Positions 1 to 11,861 of a stretch of 64,000 bases of DNA are shown here, one piece after another. The stretch comes from Strongylocentrotus purpuratus. Lineage: Eukaryota; Echinodermata; Echinoidea; Camarodonta; Strongylocentrotidae. A program made the position numbers and the translations under genes. Positions within the stretch are counted from its first letter, which is position 1; each line of letters starts with the position of its first letter. The notes under the pieces are model-generated. The model was given only the letters and a program-made list of their open reading frames with translations, did no database searches and was not told the origin of the DNA. The DNA is taken from NCBI RefSeq assembly GCF_000002235.5, contig NW_022145604.1:33308908-33372907 (forward strand). The letters run 5' to 3'.

Positions 1-3000
1 ACATATTTCACGCATGAGTAATTACAAATAATTTGAAGAAAGGGAACCAAAAAGTCATTTGGCGAACAATATCTGACTTCCAAAGAGAAAATCACATTTC
101 TAGAAAATCAATTTTTTGCCCTTTCATAGACACCTCAATCAGGAAAATGAGCCAGGAATATCAAAGTCATTTTTGACACGAACATCAGGAAGGTGAAAAC
201 CAAAGAAAGGTTTTAATATGGTAGGTAACAGTTTTTATCGCGGTTATTTCCGTAAACCCTATGACATCTGAAGTCACGAAATGTTTATTTCGAGAACTCA
301 CGCGATACACAAGGTGATAAATAAGGTGTTACAGCCTGTTCTACTTGAATTGACTAGATTCAATTCCATCGGTAGTCCAGTTTTTCATTGCCATTGATTC
401 AGTCTAATCGACGGAACAGATCATTTAGTGTCTCTAAAACTACTCTATTAATTTAACCATTCAAACATTATGCATTATTCTAAATGGTGTATAATGATCC
501 CACCTTGGATACGTTTCGACATACAAGTGACAATATATTGTTTTTGTCATGCGTTTAATTCATTATATCCATGTGTACACTAATATGATGTATGGCATAT
601 ATACTTGTGTTTATATACACTTTCAATGCATGTCATTATGCTTTTTTCTATATAACACACATGATATATATATATATATATATATATATGTTTACGTGAA
701 ATATGTATGAAATACATACTCATGACATGATGTGTAATCTATTCTTCGTTTATGACCAGAATATTGATGGCTATCAAGAAATACAATAAGATACTTTTTC
801 ACATCATGATTACAATCCAGATGACGGGCATCACCTTTTTTTTTCTTCTTCATTTTAGACGCAAACCTATTATTATGTAATAGAATGAACAGTTTGTGCA
901 ACTAATCTATGAATAGGAAGGTATCATCGTATCTTTCTGTTGCGTTAAACAACACGAATTAAAGAAAACTGGACACAAACATGAGTCTGAGGAAATGAAA
1001 TCATACCCTTCAAATTAAATTAGATCGCAAGTCATGTTATAATTAAGCAATTTGTACTTCAAGAGAATTTACCTAAACATCATTCTAAATAATTGAGAGT
1101 GAAAAATGTTCACGTTATCATACCTTTCGAAATAAATTAGATATTTGGTGATGTTATTATGCATTTTGTTTGTCCAGATAATCTGGCTAATGTAATTCTG
1201 AATTGATAGTCATGATATATCACGGTAAGAGAAAATGATTCAATTTCCAATAATTTCATTATTTTGTATTCGTCTGATACTGGACAATTATCTTTCATGG
1301 ACTGCTTGGTGTGGTGGTTAGTTTGAATATATAGAGTCTATCAGTAGTACAGAAAGCAATCTCTCCTGATCGGAACTCGCGGAGATAGTACCAGTTTGTC
1401 TTAGGCTTCTCAATCTTGTGATCAGAGATGAGAGTCTGGACGTGTTTGAGCTCGCTGGTGTACTCATCTATACTAACCAACCCATCATCATGCTTGACCC
1501 AAGCGATCAGGATTGAATTATTCTGAGTTACAGCAGCGTATGCCGTTAGTCCCGATTTCTCTACCTTGTGTTTCACATTGCCATCTTTGTCAATTATCAT
1601 TGCTGTATTACCATATCTGATGATTAATACGTCATTATAACTGGTAATCTGATGAGGTATGTACCCATCGTATGGTATCTCCCTGATCGCCTTCCCACCT
1701 GTTGGTGAGAACACTTGGATCTTCTTGGCTTTCCAGTACCCAACATAGATCAGATTATTACTGTTTACAGTGAGACTACGGGTCCCACCTTTATCTTTAC
1801 TTAGAGTATCAAATGTTAGATCCAGCTTCACATACTCCTGTGTGTACAGTGTGATGTTATCTCTGCCATTAAGAACGACATGTCGACCATCAGACAGGTA
1901 TCCTACTTCACGGATACTGACATCCTTGAGGACTGTTTTCTGCAGCTGACCATCAGCAGAGAAGATATCGATGCCTCCTGTGTAGTATCCTACTGCCATC
2001 CTACCATCGGGTGTAGCAGCCATGCCATTCATGTGGCCTTTCTTAAAGAGTTCTACATCACATTCCAACTCACATTTCATGAACCTCACCTCACCGATGT
2101 TCAACTGTTCACCTTGATTGATAGGTGTGAATATCAGTTGCTCTGCACGGTCAGCTACATTCGTAGCCATCTTCTTCTCTGGATCATCCCTGTCTAGTAC
2201 ATTCTTCAGCTCACCAGACAATGTATCACGAATAAAAATGATGTCACCTCCTAATGGAGCCTTCATGCTATTACCCGCTAACGCGCTTGCACTCTCAATA
2301 CTCGTAATCAACCTCTCATCAACATCCTTCATCTCATCCAATCTTTTACACAATATCACTTCCTGAGTATCCAACTGCTGGTCTAATGCTGCTTTTCTCT
2401 CGTTTAATTTCTTGAGTGATTCTTGATACTTCCTCTCGATTTCAACCCTTTTGCCGGCAATGTGATCAGTGACACGCTTTTTCTGATTCTTGATGCAGGT
2501 CACGTGATTCTTGATTGTTGTAGCTTTCGTCTTACCCTGGGCTTGTAGAGATTCAATTTGTGTCTTGGTAGAAGCATTGTATTCCTCAGCATCTTGAACA
2601 ATGTGTCCTTTCTTGTCATGGTTCAACATTCGACATCTCAAGCAGATGAACTTCTTACAAGTGATACACACATCAGTACAGATGTGTTTTTGCTTTTCTG
2701 CTATGTGTTCCTGGCAGTAAACCTCTTTTTCGAGGACCACCCTTCCCTCTCTGACGTCTTCTACTCTCACAACTCTATGTTTGACATGAGGCTGCCATTT
2801 GTTATGATTCTCAAGGCATGTGTTACACATGTTCTTACCACACTCACAACATAAATGTACAGCTCTCGAGTTTTGGTCGCACGTTTCACAGACTTGCTGG
2901 CTATTTCTCACATCATCCACGAGAGACTTAAGAGGAACATTAGTATTGAGATTTAAGACATCGCCACCTTTTACAGATGTTACGCTTCGACAGATGGGAC

Positions 3001-3650
3001 ATGTTAGATAATTTTTTGAAGAGCTTTTAAGAATGTCGTTAAGGCATTTCTTACAGAAAGTATGTGTACATGATAACTGCTTCGGGTCACAGAGCAGCTC
3101 TAAACAAACAGGGCACTGCAAATTGCGTGAAACTTTGCGTTCAAATTCCGACATTGTGATTCTCCTATCTCAATATGCACTGATATGATAAATAATGCAA
3201 ACATCAGTAGTATATCAATGGAAAATTTTAACTCTATGACTAGAGAATATTCATATCTTCCATAGGTTTAAGACAGATATCATCACTTCCAGTAGGCAAC
3301 GGTTTTATTAAGGTTGAATAAACATATTTAGTTGTTATAAACCACCTTTAGTCATGTTAATGATAACATAAACCTGGCTTAAATAATTCGTTTTAGTCAC
3401 TAAGCAACAGTATATAACATTATGACATTATGTTCTTATAGTTAGGGCTATAATTAACTAAAGTAACTTAGTGTAATGAGATGAGTGTTTACAGTCGGGT
3501 ATATTCTCCTTCCTGCCGTCGACCACCACATGCTATCTGCTGCGGATCAAGAACAGGCCAGGAGGCATTCTGAAGAGGACTGAAGATGATCTCATTTTGT
3601 CTGATCCTACTCCTCACACAATTTTTTTTTTGGCCCTAAAATTGAAAATG
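1..3650 (-). repeat. TRIM duplicon, copy 1 (cut by window start)
   Basis: The first 700 bases match 33279-33900 of copy 3 almost base for base, and the block behind the gene (about 3490-3610) matches 20705-20825 and 36890-37015. The copy therefore spans the gene plus 1.3 kb downstream and about 0.5 kb upstream, and it continues beyond the window. An (AT)n run lies at 664-688. The non-coding flanks are otherwise AT-rich with no other feature recognised. Confidence 0.85.
1295..3154 (-). CDS. TRIM-family RING/B-box/coiled-coil/beta-propeller protein, complete
   Basis: The product has 619 residues in one exon. A C3HC4 RING finger uses C14, C17, C29, H31, C34, C37, C52 and C55. B-box 1 is at about 89-126 and B-box 2 at about 147-184 (C147, H150, C171, C174, H179, H184 visible). 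A Lys/Glu-rich coiled coil follows at about 190-290. The C-terminal 260 residues show repeated blade-like motifs (for example DGRMAVGYYTGGIDIFSADG), read as an NHL/WD-like beta-propeller. Such proteins are E3 ubiquitin ligases: the RING recruits an E2, the coiled coil dimerises and the propeller binds substrate. The start is the ATG directly before the RING. The nearest named relatives are TRIM2/3/56/71-type proteins, but orthology cannot be assigned. It is the only copy here with RING and both B-boxes, so it is probably the functional parent-like gene. Confidence 0.93.
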   Translation of the reverse strand: MSEFERKVSRNLQCPVCLELLCDPKQLSCTHTFCKKCLNDILKSSSKNYLTCPICRSVTSVKGGDVLNLNTNVPLKSLVDDVRNSQQVCETCDQNSRAVHLCCECGKNMCNTCLENHNKWQPHVKHRVVRVEDVREGRVVLEKEVYCQEHIAEKQKHICTDVCITCKKFICLRCRMLNHDKKGHIVQDAEEYNASTKTQIESLQAQGKTKATTIKNHVTCIKNQKKRVTDHIAGKRVEIERKYQESLKKLNERKAALDQQLDTQEVILCKRLDEMKDVDERLITSIESASALAGNSMKAPLGGDIIFIRDTLSGELKNVLDRDDPEKKMATNVADRAEQLIFTPINQGEQLNIGEVRFMKCELECDVELFKKGHMNGMAATPDGRMAVGYYTGGIDIFSADGQLQKTVLKDVSIREVGYLSDGRHVVLNGRDNITLYTQEYVKLDLTFDTLSKDKGGTRSLTVNSNNLIYVGYWKAKKIQVFSPTGGKAIREIPYDGYIPHQITSYNDVLIIRYGNTAMIIDKDGNVKHKVEKSGLTAYAAVTQNNSILIAWVKHDDGLVSIDEYTSELKHVQTLISDHKIEKPKTNWYYLREFRSGEIAFCTTDRLYIFKLTTTPSSP

Positions 3651-3714
3651 AATACAAAATGATACAAATTAATACTTTGGCCTTATATAACCAGGATACC
3701 ACATCAGGGATAAA

Positions 3715-3900
3715 ATTGTTCTTCTTGCAGGCCCTCGAATTATTATTACCCGACCAATGTTAGTTACCCATTCACACCTGCGTAGAGGGTGGTAAATATG
3801 GATTAACGTGTTGCCAAAGGAAGTTAATGCCGGCTGGTATTCGAACCATCAACCCTTGTATTAAGTAAAGTGATTAATGAACCACTATACCACGAAACCT
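3715..3900 (-). mobile_element. tRNA-derived SINE, decayed
   Basis: On the minus strand 3825-3892 resembles a tRNA with an A box (TGGTATAGTGGTT) and a B box (GGTTCGAATACC). The arms do not pair as a real tRNA and it runs into a non-tRNA body containing a CCACCCTCTACGCAGGTG stretch. I read it as a SINE head and body. The remaining bases from 3610 to 4340 show nothing recognisable. Confidence 0.55.
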
Positions 3901-4340
3901 TCAAAAATGACCAGTCGAATCAATATGATGTGATAGTCGAGAACAATTATATGTATGATTATCATCATAAAGTATGTGGCGTCACCTGGGAGAGCGGGAT
4001 AGACAGAGATAAAGAGAGGGGAATGGGCGGGGGGAGTCGAACAGAAAAATGTTTTACCGATCTCAGTGTCAAATCTTTGCTATGGTTTCATTTTAGAATC
4101 ATCGATAATTAATAGTAGATTATTTACAAATTATAATAATTCTGTTATCATGGAAACTTGCTTCCAACCAGCATTAAAAACATGAATCAAAATGAATAAC
4201 AGCTATGCAGCGTAATTTTTAACCGAAATTTGGCACATCACCCGAATAATATATTTTAGTCATAATTTAATATGGACTGGTTCGGAAACTTTTGCTAGAG
4301 AATGGATTGAATTGTTATTTTGAAGTTCTTTATCATTGTG

Positions 4341-4553
4341 TACACTCTAAAACTGAAATGTTAAATGTCAATTTAAAAGGGCCGAGGAGTGACCACTCTT
4401 TCAAAATGTCAGATTGTTTCTTTTAACCTGCTAGATTTTAACCTTTATAGTGTTGGATCCAGCATCTTCAAAGTGTTAATCTACAATTTTGAAAGATTGG
4501 TCAATCCTCGGCCCTTTTAAATGGTGATTTAACATTTCAGTTTTTAGAGTGTA
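4341..4553. mobile_element. Small Tc1/mariner-type MITE
   Basis: The two ends are inverted copies of each other over about 48 bases (outer end CACTCTAAAAACTGAAATG, inner part with AAAAGGGCCGAGGA). They are flanked by TA on both sides. At 213 bp, with no coding capacity and a TA target duplication, this fits a non-autonomous Tc1/mariner derivative. The arms have diverged by a few bases, so it is moderately old. Confidence 0.8.
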
Positions 4554-5540
4554 AGGGACCCTAAACAAATCCGTTCTGGATTAAAATCTGGAGCGCCTTG
4601 TAACTGCAAATTACTATGTGGGTTGGATTGGATCAGATTAACGAAATTTACTTGCAATTTAGTTTCTTTCTTTACTTTCTTTCGAATTTTTATTTAGAAG
4701 CTTTCTGAACAATTTTGTTATACATGACACTCTATTCTGCGACATACTCCTATAATAGCACCATGTTACCCCCCCCCCCACTCTCCCTCCCGGCTGCGCG
4801 CTTCTCGGCTGCTATCGACTCAAGCATTATTGCTTATGATAGTTGGGCCTCTGCAGTTATCTTGATTATTTTAATTACCTCGATACTTTCAAGTTTTCAA
4901 TTATATATATATATATGCATTTTTTGTTGTGTGTATTTTAGTTGTCACTCTTTATGTAAATCAAATATATTATATACTATTACTGTTATTTGAATGTTTT
5001 ATATTTGATTTATCAGTAAATGCAGAAACATCTGCTAAAAAAACACAAACTAAATGATGCAAATAAAATGAAGTATAATTGATGATAACTATATAAAGTA
5101 CATGTGGAATAGTGTAATCATATTCCCAGGTGCTTAAGCAGTGTGACCACACAAAGGAAATTTAAAGGGAAGACCAAATTAAAATAAGGTGTGTCCCTTT
5201 AAAATTGGACCGTGTGCGGCAGTAGTCAACGAAATTGAATAGAACGCTGTTCGTCGAACCGAAAAATTAATGAATATGTACTGCGATTATTGCCCTTTGG
5301 TCATGATTATATCAAACACCACAATCTAACAGGAACTTACATGAGTCCGTTAAACTCGTATCCACGTTGTCCACCTAAAAAAATCTTCTTGGCTGTCAAT
5401 ATGTTGGATCTAGAATAAAAGGTAGACAAGAATAGTAAAATGGACACTCATCCATAGTCATGTTTTTGTCTGTCGTTTTACTGAAAAAACACATGTTGAA
5501 CTGAATGACACAAATGCTAGCCATTGTTTAGATAACAAAA
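4554..5540. other. No recognised gene
   Basis: AT-rich DNA with a poly-C run near 4769-4778 and a short (TA)n at about 4902-4915. The short open frames here have no recognisable motif. Confidence 0.5.
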
Positions 5541-6447
5541 TTAATCGCTTGAGAGAAGAATCTCGGGTGATTTGTGAAGGCCAGTTAACAGTAGCAGACT
5601 GCCAGGCAGCGGTTAATGAAATGTCAACAGGTAAATCACCAGAAAGTTATGGCCACACAAAGGCATTCTATGTCAGATTCTGGGACATTGTATCTGACCC
5701 CTTACCATCGGCCCTAAATTATTCTTTATTAAAATCTCAACTGTCTGCTAGTAAAAAACAAAGTGTTATCATATTTATTTTGAAACCCGACAAGGATGTT
5801 TTTTTAAGATAATTGCCGACAAATCTCATTGATGAATGTCGATGTGAAATTCTGCTCAAAAGTACTTCCGACTCGCTGTTAGAATGTACAGGATGTTTTT
5901 TATTATTTAAGTACTAATGAAAACAAGAATAGTTTTATTGTATCAGATGAATTTATTTTGAGAAAAGCCTTCGATTTAATAGAACATGAATATATTTGTA
6001 AAGCACTAAAGTCTGTATGCTTAGGTCTAACATTTATTAAATTGGTTTTGAGAAAAGCTTTCGATTAAATAGAACATGAATATATTTGTAAAGCACTGGA
6101 GTCTGTCTGCTTAGGTCTAACATTTATTAAATTTGTTCAAACCATGGCCACACAAGTAGTAGGTCCATGTTCAAACACTCTATTGGAACACTGAAGGACG
6201 TGTACTCAATAATGGCACTTCAACCAGGTATTTCCCCCATCTCCAGGAGAGGAAGAAAAAGAGTCCCTTTATCCCCGTACCCTTTTCCTATTGTTTGTTT
6301 GTTCGTTTGATTGGTTTTATTTCTGCGTTCAAAAATATACAAATTCAAATTTAAAGTACACAAATTCGAATAATAACAAATACAATGAATAAAATGTTTA
6401 CAAAAATAATTAAGATGATGTTTGAAAGTTTGCATGGTGGTATGAAT

Positions 6448-7042
6448 AATCACGGAAGAGGTTTACGGTACACCATGTGTAAAGTCCTCGAGGGACTGAG
6501 GAAAGTGGATAGAAAATAGAAGTGAGATGGAAAGGCGAGAAAGTGGAGGTTGGAAGGAAGAGTATCTTTCGGAAGTGAGTATAGTCCTGAAAAGGACTGT
6601 AAACCAGAAAGTTGTAGGAGGGATGAGAGGTTTGAGTAGAAGACTGGATTGAGTTGGAGAGTTGAGTAGGCGAGTAGAGTTGCAGAGCAGGAGCAGGAGA
6701 GTAGACTCGACGTTTCGGACAGGTTGACTGTCCGTCTTCAGGAGTGAAGGAGTGACGGACAGTCAACCTGTCCGAAACGTCGAGTCTACTCTCCTGCTCC
6801 TGCTCTGCAACTCTACTCGCCTACTCAACTCTCCAACTCAATCCAGTCTTCTACTCAAACCTCTCATCCCTCCTACAACTTTCTGGTTTACAGTCCTTTT
6901 CAGGACTATACTCACTTCCGAAAGATACTCTTCCTTCCAACCTCCACTTTCTCGCCTTTCCATCTCACTTCTATTTTCTATCCACTTTCCTCAGTCCCTC
7001 GAGGACTTTACACATGGTGTACCGTAAACCTCTTCCGTGATT
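6448..7042. repeat. Long near-perfect palindrome, about 287-bp arms
   Basis: The arms 6448-6736 and 6754-7042 are reverse complements with hardly any mismatch. They are separated by a 17-base loop (6737-6753). Open frames on both strands are mirror images of the same arm and are not genes. Near identity of arms this long implies recent formation or repeated gene conversion. Confidence 0.92.
6704..6745 (-). ncRNA. Hammerhead-ribozyme-like motif in palindrome centre
   Basis: On the minus strand the order is ACTC, CTGAAGA, one extra C, GGACAG, TCAAC, CTGTCC, GAAAC, GTC, GAGT. ACTC pairs with GAGT (stem I), GGACAG with CTGTCC (stem II), and the core words CUGANGA, GAAA and GUC are present. Stem III is only C-G, as in minimal hammerheads that work as dimers. 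One unpaired base before stem II departs from the textbook core, so activity is uncertain. Confidence 0.5.
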
Positions 7043-8160
7043 AAAAATAATTAAATAGAAAAAAAATCATATGCAATTATATCATACGATAAACATGTAC
7101 GAAGCATACAAATAAGATAAGAAATATATAGTAAATATTTTCAAATAAATTAGAGAGGTTATTTAGAACGCAGGAGACCACCATCGCAATTTAAATGTTA
7201 GCTTCTAGTTTAAGAAATATGAAAGAAAATAGAGGTATTAATTTTGGCTCAATTAAATCAAAACTATCATTGCATGCAAATGATTTTTGTGCATTTTAAA
7301 AAGATTATAATTCAGTTGAAGTGCTAAAGCAATTTGGTAAATATTTTAATCTGGCATTTAAAACAGAAAAAACAAAAATATTGAAGACTTTAAAGCATCG
7401 AGTTCCTCGGATTATTGAAGCTATCCGCCTCGTCGATACTATCAGATTCTTAGGAACAGAAGTTGGGTACAATTCTAAGGATTATCAGGTACAAAAAATG
7501 AAGGATTTACTCCTATCACTTAGGCGAGAACTACATGTATAGACATAATGCAATTTTACATTATTTGGTAAACTACATATCATTAATTCTTTTGGTATAT
7601 CTAAGTCATTTACGTATTCTCATTAATTCTTTTACCCAGTGCGTTGTAAAAGGATTGAAACTTATTTTACGCTTTTCTATGGAAAGGGAAGGACATAGTT
7701 AGACAAGATGTTAGTATACACATATTTAAGAAAGGATGTCTCAAAATAGTAGATATAAAATCCGTAATGTCGGTGGACTAGCAGTTAACTTGGATTTTAA
7801 GAATGAATAGTGGAAGCAATCAAAGTTCGTTCAATGCTTTTAACTATTATACACAGACATTATGGTGGTGCTTTTCTTCTTAAATGCAACTTTGATACTG
7901 ATCTGTTAAGCGTACATCTACCTCCATTCTATGCCTCTATTGTTGGAAATCGGTCATGGCTACGCTCTTCTGTAGAGGATGAATGTTATGCTTATAAGAT
8001 AATATGGAAATTTTTTGAGACACAGGTTGACAATAAAATGTTTTTTGTGTAAACATTTGTTCGTAAAAGGAATTGTAACGAGACATTATATTAAGTTATG
8101 AAATGGTGCAATGAAAAGATACAACTTGATAATAATAATAATAATAATAATATAATAGCC

Positions 8161-8410
8161 TAATAGTCCACTCCAAATTTTATTAAACCGAAACGGAAAT
8201 TCTTTTTGCCCAATTGATCGTGAGCCCGGCAGCCAGTGAGCAGCGCCAGATCGACGTTGCTCTATCCCTTATTGTTGAACGCCAAACAAGGTAGCAACAA
8301 CTCCCATCTTGTAACGTCTTTTGGTATGACGCGGCCGGGATTCGAACCCACGACCTCCCGGTTGTGAGGCGGGCGGATGCTCTACTGACTGAGCCAACAC
8401 TCCGGTGAAA
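8161..8410 (-). mobile_element. tRNA-derived SINE inserted in the LINE relic
   Basis: Read on the minus strand it begins with a tRNA-like head with A box TGGCTCAGTCAGTAGAGC and B box GGTTCGAATCCC, and an anticodon-like CAC loop. A body follows with TTGTTTGGCGTTCAACA and AAGGGATAGAGCAACG, words I associate with widespread marine-invertebrate SINEs. The 3' end runs into a (TTA)n tract at about 8133-8154. The LINE resumes beyond it. Confidence 0.8.
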
Positions 8411-9335
8411 AATCAATTTAACATCACTGGGAATTACTATTTATTAATACAAGGAGTAGCTTCATGCATATATAATGGCCGTGAATCAAAAACGTAGTCA
8501 GGTTTACAAAGATGAAATAGAGGAAATTACTGAATACTTATGAGGCTACCCTGGGTAAACAAGACATATTATTATTATTATTATTATTATTATAGTGATG
8601 ACAAATAAAAGTAAACATTTTTATGTAAACTTTGTTGAAATGACGAGAAAGCAATCTCTAAGCTATTTTCGTTTAGAAAATATGTATGATTTTAGTGGTA
8701 CTGAATTCTAAAAAGTACGAAAAATTATAATCAATACAACTATCGATACAATAACACGAGGGTTCAAGTTTAAAGTCTTGCATAATATTCTGTTTTTTAA
8801 TTACAAGCTTTGCAAAAATGCATGAAAAGCCTTCTCCAGAACGTTTGTTGGCTTAAACAAAATCAGAAACTTAAAAAAAAGAAGCAAAATGGCAATGTAG
8901 CTATATTCAGACGTTTTGGAATAAAACCAAACGTTTGCTGTCCAATTTTTACTTATATTTTCTGGATATATGAACAGTAATCGTATGAAATGTTTGAAAG
9001 CACTCACAAAGTATAATAATAATCATGTTTTTCTAATAGCAAAACGTTGTATTGACCTGTGCATGAACAAGAAACACAAGCCAAGCATTGATTTTTTTAA
9101 AAGGATGCTATACTTTGTATGAAAAAGGAAAATATATTGCAAATCGAAAAGGCAAGTTATTATCACCATAGACAATGGAATTGTTTACTACCAATTTAAG
9201 TTTTTATTCTCTTTATTATACATGTTCTTCATAGACGCGTTTCAAGCTTTTGGTATGTTTTGTAAATGCATCAATTATGCAAAAGATTTATTGTATCCTT
9301 ATATAGAATATTTTTGGTGAACTGAAAAGTACAAA

Positions 9336-9505
9336 CCTGCTTTAGTGACCACCTGTCTACAGAGACCACTTGTCTACACCAAGCACATTTTTTGTTTCCC
9401 TTAAAAATGGTTTCTAATTGAAACATGTACTAAAGGAACCTGTCTGAAAAGACCACTTTTTGTGTTTCTCTTGGGCGGTCGCTGTAGATAGGTTTAACTG
9501 TATAT
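9336..9505. repeat. Dispersed repeat with GACCACCTGTC motifs
   Basis: GACCAC-TTGTCTAC-type words recur three times and the block ends with TAGGTTTAACTGTATATA. This looks like the terminal part of a DNA transposon of unknown family. No coding capacity. Confidence 0.4.
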
Positions 9506-9924
9506 ATATATATAAATAATTATACACATATAGTTATGATACAAAGGCAGACGTTTTATAATGCTTACACTACAATGTTGATCATTGGGCAACATTTATT
9601 CATGGACTATATTAAATGTGAAGAACAATCTTACCAAATCTCTTTGAAAGCCTTCTAATTGAAGCCAAGTGTCCCAAAAGGGTTCAAACAAAGCTGAAAA
9701 CGTCGATTTCAAGAAGCTGAAGATACAAATCGTGTCGTTGTTGATAGAAGTCTCACTGTGAAATAATGAACAAGTTAGTTCCTGGTTTGAGTAATACCAA
9801 TCCTGTATGGAAGGAATGAACCAATTGTATGAAGCCAGCTGTCTGTCTCTCAGTGGGTTGAATAATAATTTAACTTCTAATGTCGTCACAATTTCAATGG
9901 AATCAGTCAGATAGAGCATTTACA

Positions 9925-10135
9925 CTATGAACACAACGGACAAAGAAAGCGGACAAAATATACAGTTCCTTAGGTAAACAAAGGAACATCCCTTCACTGC
10001 TATTATGTAAAAAGGTGAATATGCATGTACACCTGTTCTACACATTTTTACATAATAGCAGTAAAGGGATGTTCCTTTGTCTACCTGAGGAACTGTATAT
10101 TTTGTCCGCTTTCTTTATCAGTCATGTTCATATTG
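9925..10135. repeat. Fold-back element, about 75-90-bp arms
   Basis: 9941-10013 and 10045-10116 are reverse complements with a few mismatches, around a 31-base spacer. Weaker pairing extends outwards. A poly-G run follows at 10159-10169. No coding capacity, and the parent element is unknown. Confidence 0.75.
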
Positions 10136-10544
10136 TTAGGATCTGTACAATAACTGGAGGGGGGGGGGGCACGAATATTTATAATGAGAAGGCCGTCAGT
10201 TTCCATGTGCAGAAGGCCATACATGATTCGCTGAAACTAGACTTGGTAGAAATACCATTAATGTGTGTTCAAGTCTGCACACAGCAAACCGTATCAAGAA
10301 ATATCCCCTATTCTCTCGGAGATTCTACGGGTGCAACGACAATGCACCAACAATGAAGCCTCAGAATAAACATCAGCTCGTCTCCATGCGCTCGCACAAA
10401 TTTATGTACACTCATGACCTACGTCGTAGAAGGTACATGGGACAATACATGATTTACAATTAGCAATACACATCTCTCGCACCAGCAAACAGATACGTGT
10501 TTATTTCCTCTCGTCGTCTTACCGAGGGGTTTTATTTCACATAT

Positions 10545-11215
10545 TTCACATTTCTTTTATATTTACATCAATTTACATTTGAACATGAGTAATCAAATGA
10601 ATACTTTTTGAATAATTTCTTTGTATTTCATCAATACAAAAATTTGCTTATTGGATATATAACATCGTAGTTTTAATTTGAAATTAATAAGCAGACTTTT
10701 ACTTTTGTACTCTCTACCATCATACCAAAGTTGGATATAAATTATTTATATTATGTATTAGCCTAAAATTAACATGAAATCTATCACAAAGTTTACTTTT
10801 CCTTCAGAAAGATAACTTATAATTAATGCTTTTTCATTCATATTTATTTGCTCATGAAAGTAATTATAAAATAAGTTTTCAATAATTTTCCCCCAAAGTC
10901 GAAACGTATTACATTTTAACAAGACATGAAAAGCTGTTTCTGTATTTTCACACTGGTTATTGTCCATTACACGCCATCTGCATAGATTATGTTTTTATGG
11001 AAATATATTGTGCAATACTTAAAAAGTAACTTGCTTTAACCTAGTATTTAATATTTGTTGACGTTTAAAATTGAATACTTTCTGCACATTAAAAGAAAAA
11101 GGTAAATTCAAGTAATTTTCTAGTAACGTGTAACAATTGGTTTCTGAAGTTTTTTGTCTCAGGAGGGAGAGATAGTAATGTTTCGTCTTCAAACTAGTAA
11201 ATACCAACAAAATCT
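10545..11215 (-). mobile_element. 3' end of a second Tx1/L1-type LINE
   Basis: Minus-strand pieces at 11019-11210 (FNFKRQQILNTRLKQVTF) and 10758-10967 (CENTETAFHVLLKCNTFRLW) read like the C-terminal region of a Tx1-clade polymerase, with the usual Cys-rich pattern. It is 5'-truncated and broken between the two pieces. Confidence 0.55.
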
Positions 11216-11689
11216 CCTGTAGCTACTTCTATTAGATTTGATTTGTTTTGTTTACTACCTATAATAATTGAAAATTCTTTCGAATGCATAATTTATTTGA
11301 CCAATAGCATTGGAAGTGTATTCGAACTCAAATAATAATTGATGAATACCAACTTTACTATTTAACAGAATCAAATCTTTCTAACTACCATTTTTAAGCA
11401 CGTGCTTTACTTTACGAATTCCAGCTACGTGCCACTTTGAAAACAATAATGTAGAATTTAAAAATTAATATGAATGTTTTTGCCATAATATCTCCTCTAA
11501 TATTTCTGTTAACCTCAACGAAACCTCGATATTACATTCTGACCATGCACAAAGAAGATTTTGATAAAACTCTGACAGTCTATTTTGTTTACACATCATT
11601 CTCATATGTTTCTCATTCAAATTATATAGAAATGAAGATGAATTTGAATTCAGCCCATTTTAAAGGGAGGCTTTACTACTTCAGCTAGA

Positions 11690-11860
11690 AGGGATTAGAC
11701 CACCCAGTGAGCCATCGAGGTCACTGTGACAGGTGGCTATCTCATTAACTCAGCTATCATTTAACATAAGAAAAAGAGGATCATGGGGGACCAACAGGCA
11801 CCGATTTGGGAAGTTTTCTATATAGAGGGAGCAAGTAGCTACAATTAGGACAGTGTGCCT
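11690..11860 (-). repeat. Dispersed repeat R1, uninterrupted copy
   Basis: The reverse complement of this stretch matches 27740-27772 joined to 30486-30625. It carries a single GCTCCCTC (plus-strand GAGGGAGC at 11825-11832) where the other copy has two separated by a 2.7-kb insertion. It is therefore the empty-site reference for the hAT-like element. Confidence 0.8.
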
Positions 11861-11861
11861 T

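Larger units (their letters stand above)
6225..7170. mobile_element. Palindrome-bearing insertion inside the Tx1-type LINE
   Basis: The LINE reading breaks off near 6225 and resumes after about 7170. Between lie AT-rich shoulders and a nearly perfect palindrome. The exact ends and any target duplication are not clear. The central hammerhead-like motif makes a Penelope-like or retrozyme-like origin worth testing. Confidence 0.5.
5540..9190 (+). mobile_element. Relic of a Tx1/L1-type LINE, reverse-transcriptase region
   Basis: Translated pieces read in order like a Tx1/L1 polymerase. 5549-5812 has the EGQLTVADCQAAVNEMSTGK block. 5957-6136 is a 90-bp in-frame tandem duplication carrying motif A (EKAFDLIEHEY, twice). 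At about 6170 there is a block like LYWNTEGRVLNNG. Near 7265 the catalytic box has decayed to HANDF. 7321-7540 holds the thumb-like segment (KTEKTKILKTLK), and later segments near 8770 and 9090 resemble the LINE C-terminus. Stops and frameshifts are numerous and two insertions (about 6225-7170 and 8161-8410) split it. It is long dead. Confidence 0.75.

Noticed and set aside
1880-3011. Plus-strand frames of 63-105 codons
   Set aside because: Antisense shadows of the complete TRIM gene.
6410-7027. Two long open frames (118 and 91 codons) on opposite strands
   Set aside because: They are mirror images of the same palindrome arm with low-complexity Ser/Pro/Leu composition.
8330-8408. tRNA-Val(CAC)-like gene on the minus strand
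   Set aside because: A and B boxes are good, but the acceptor arms do not pair and the sequence continues into a SINE body, so it is a SINE head.
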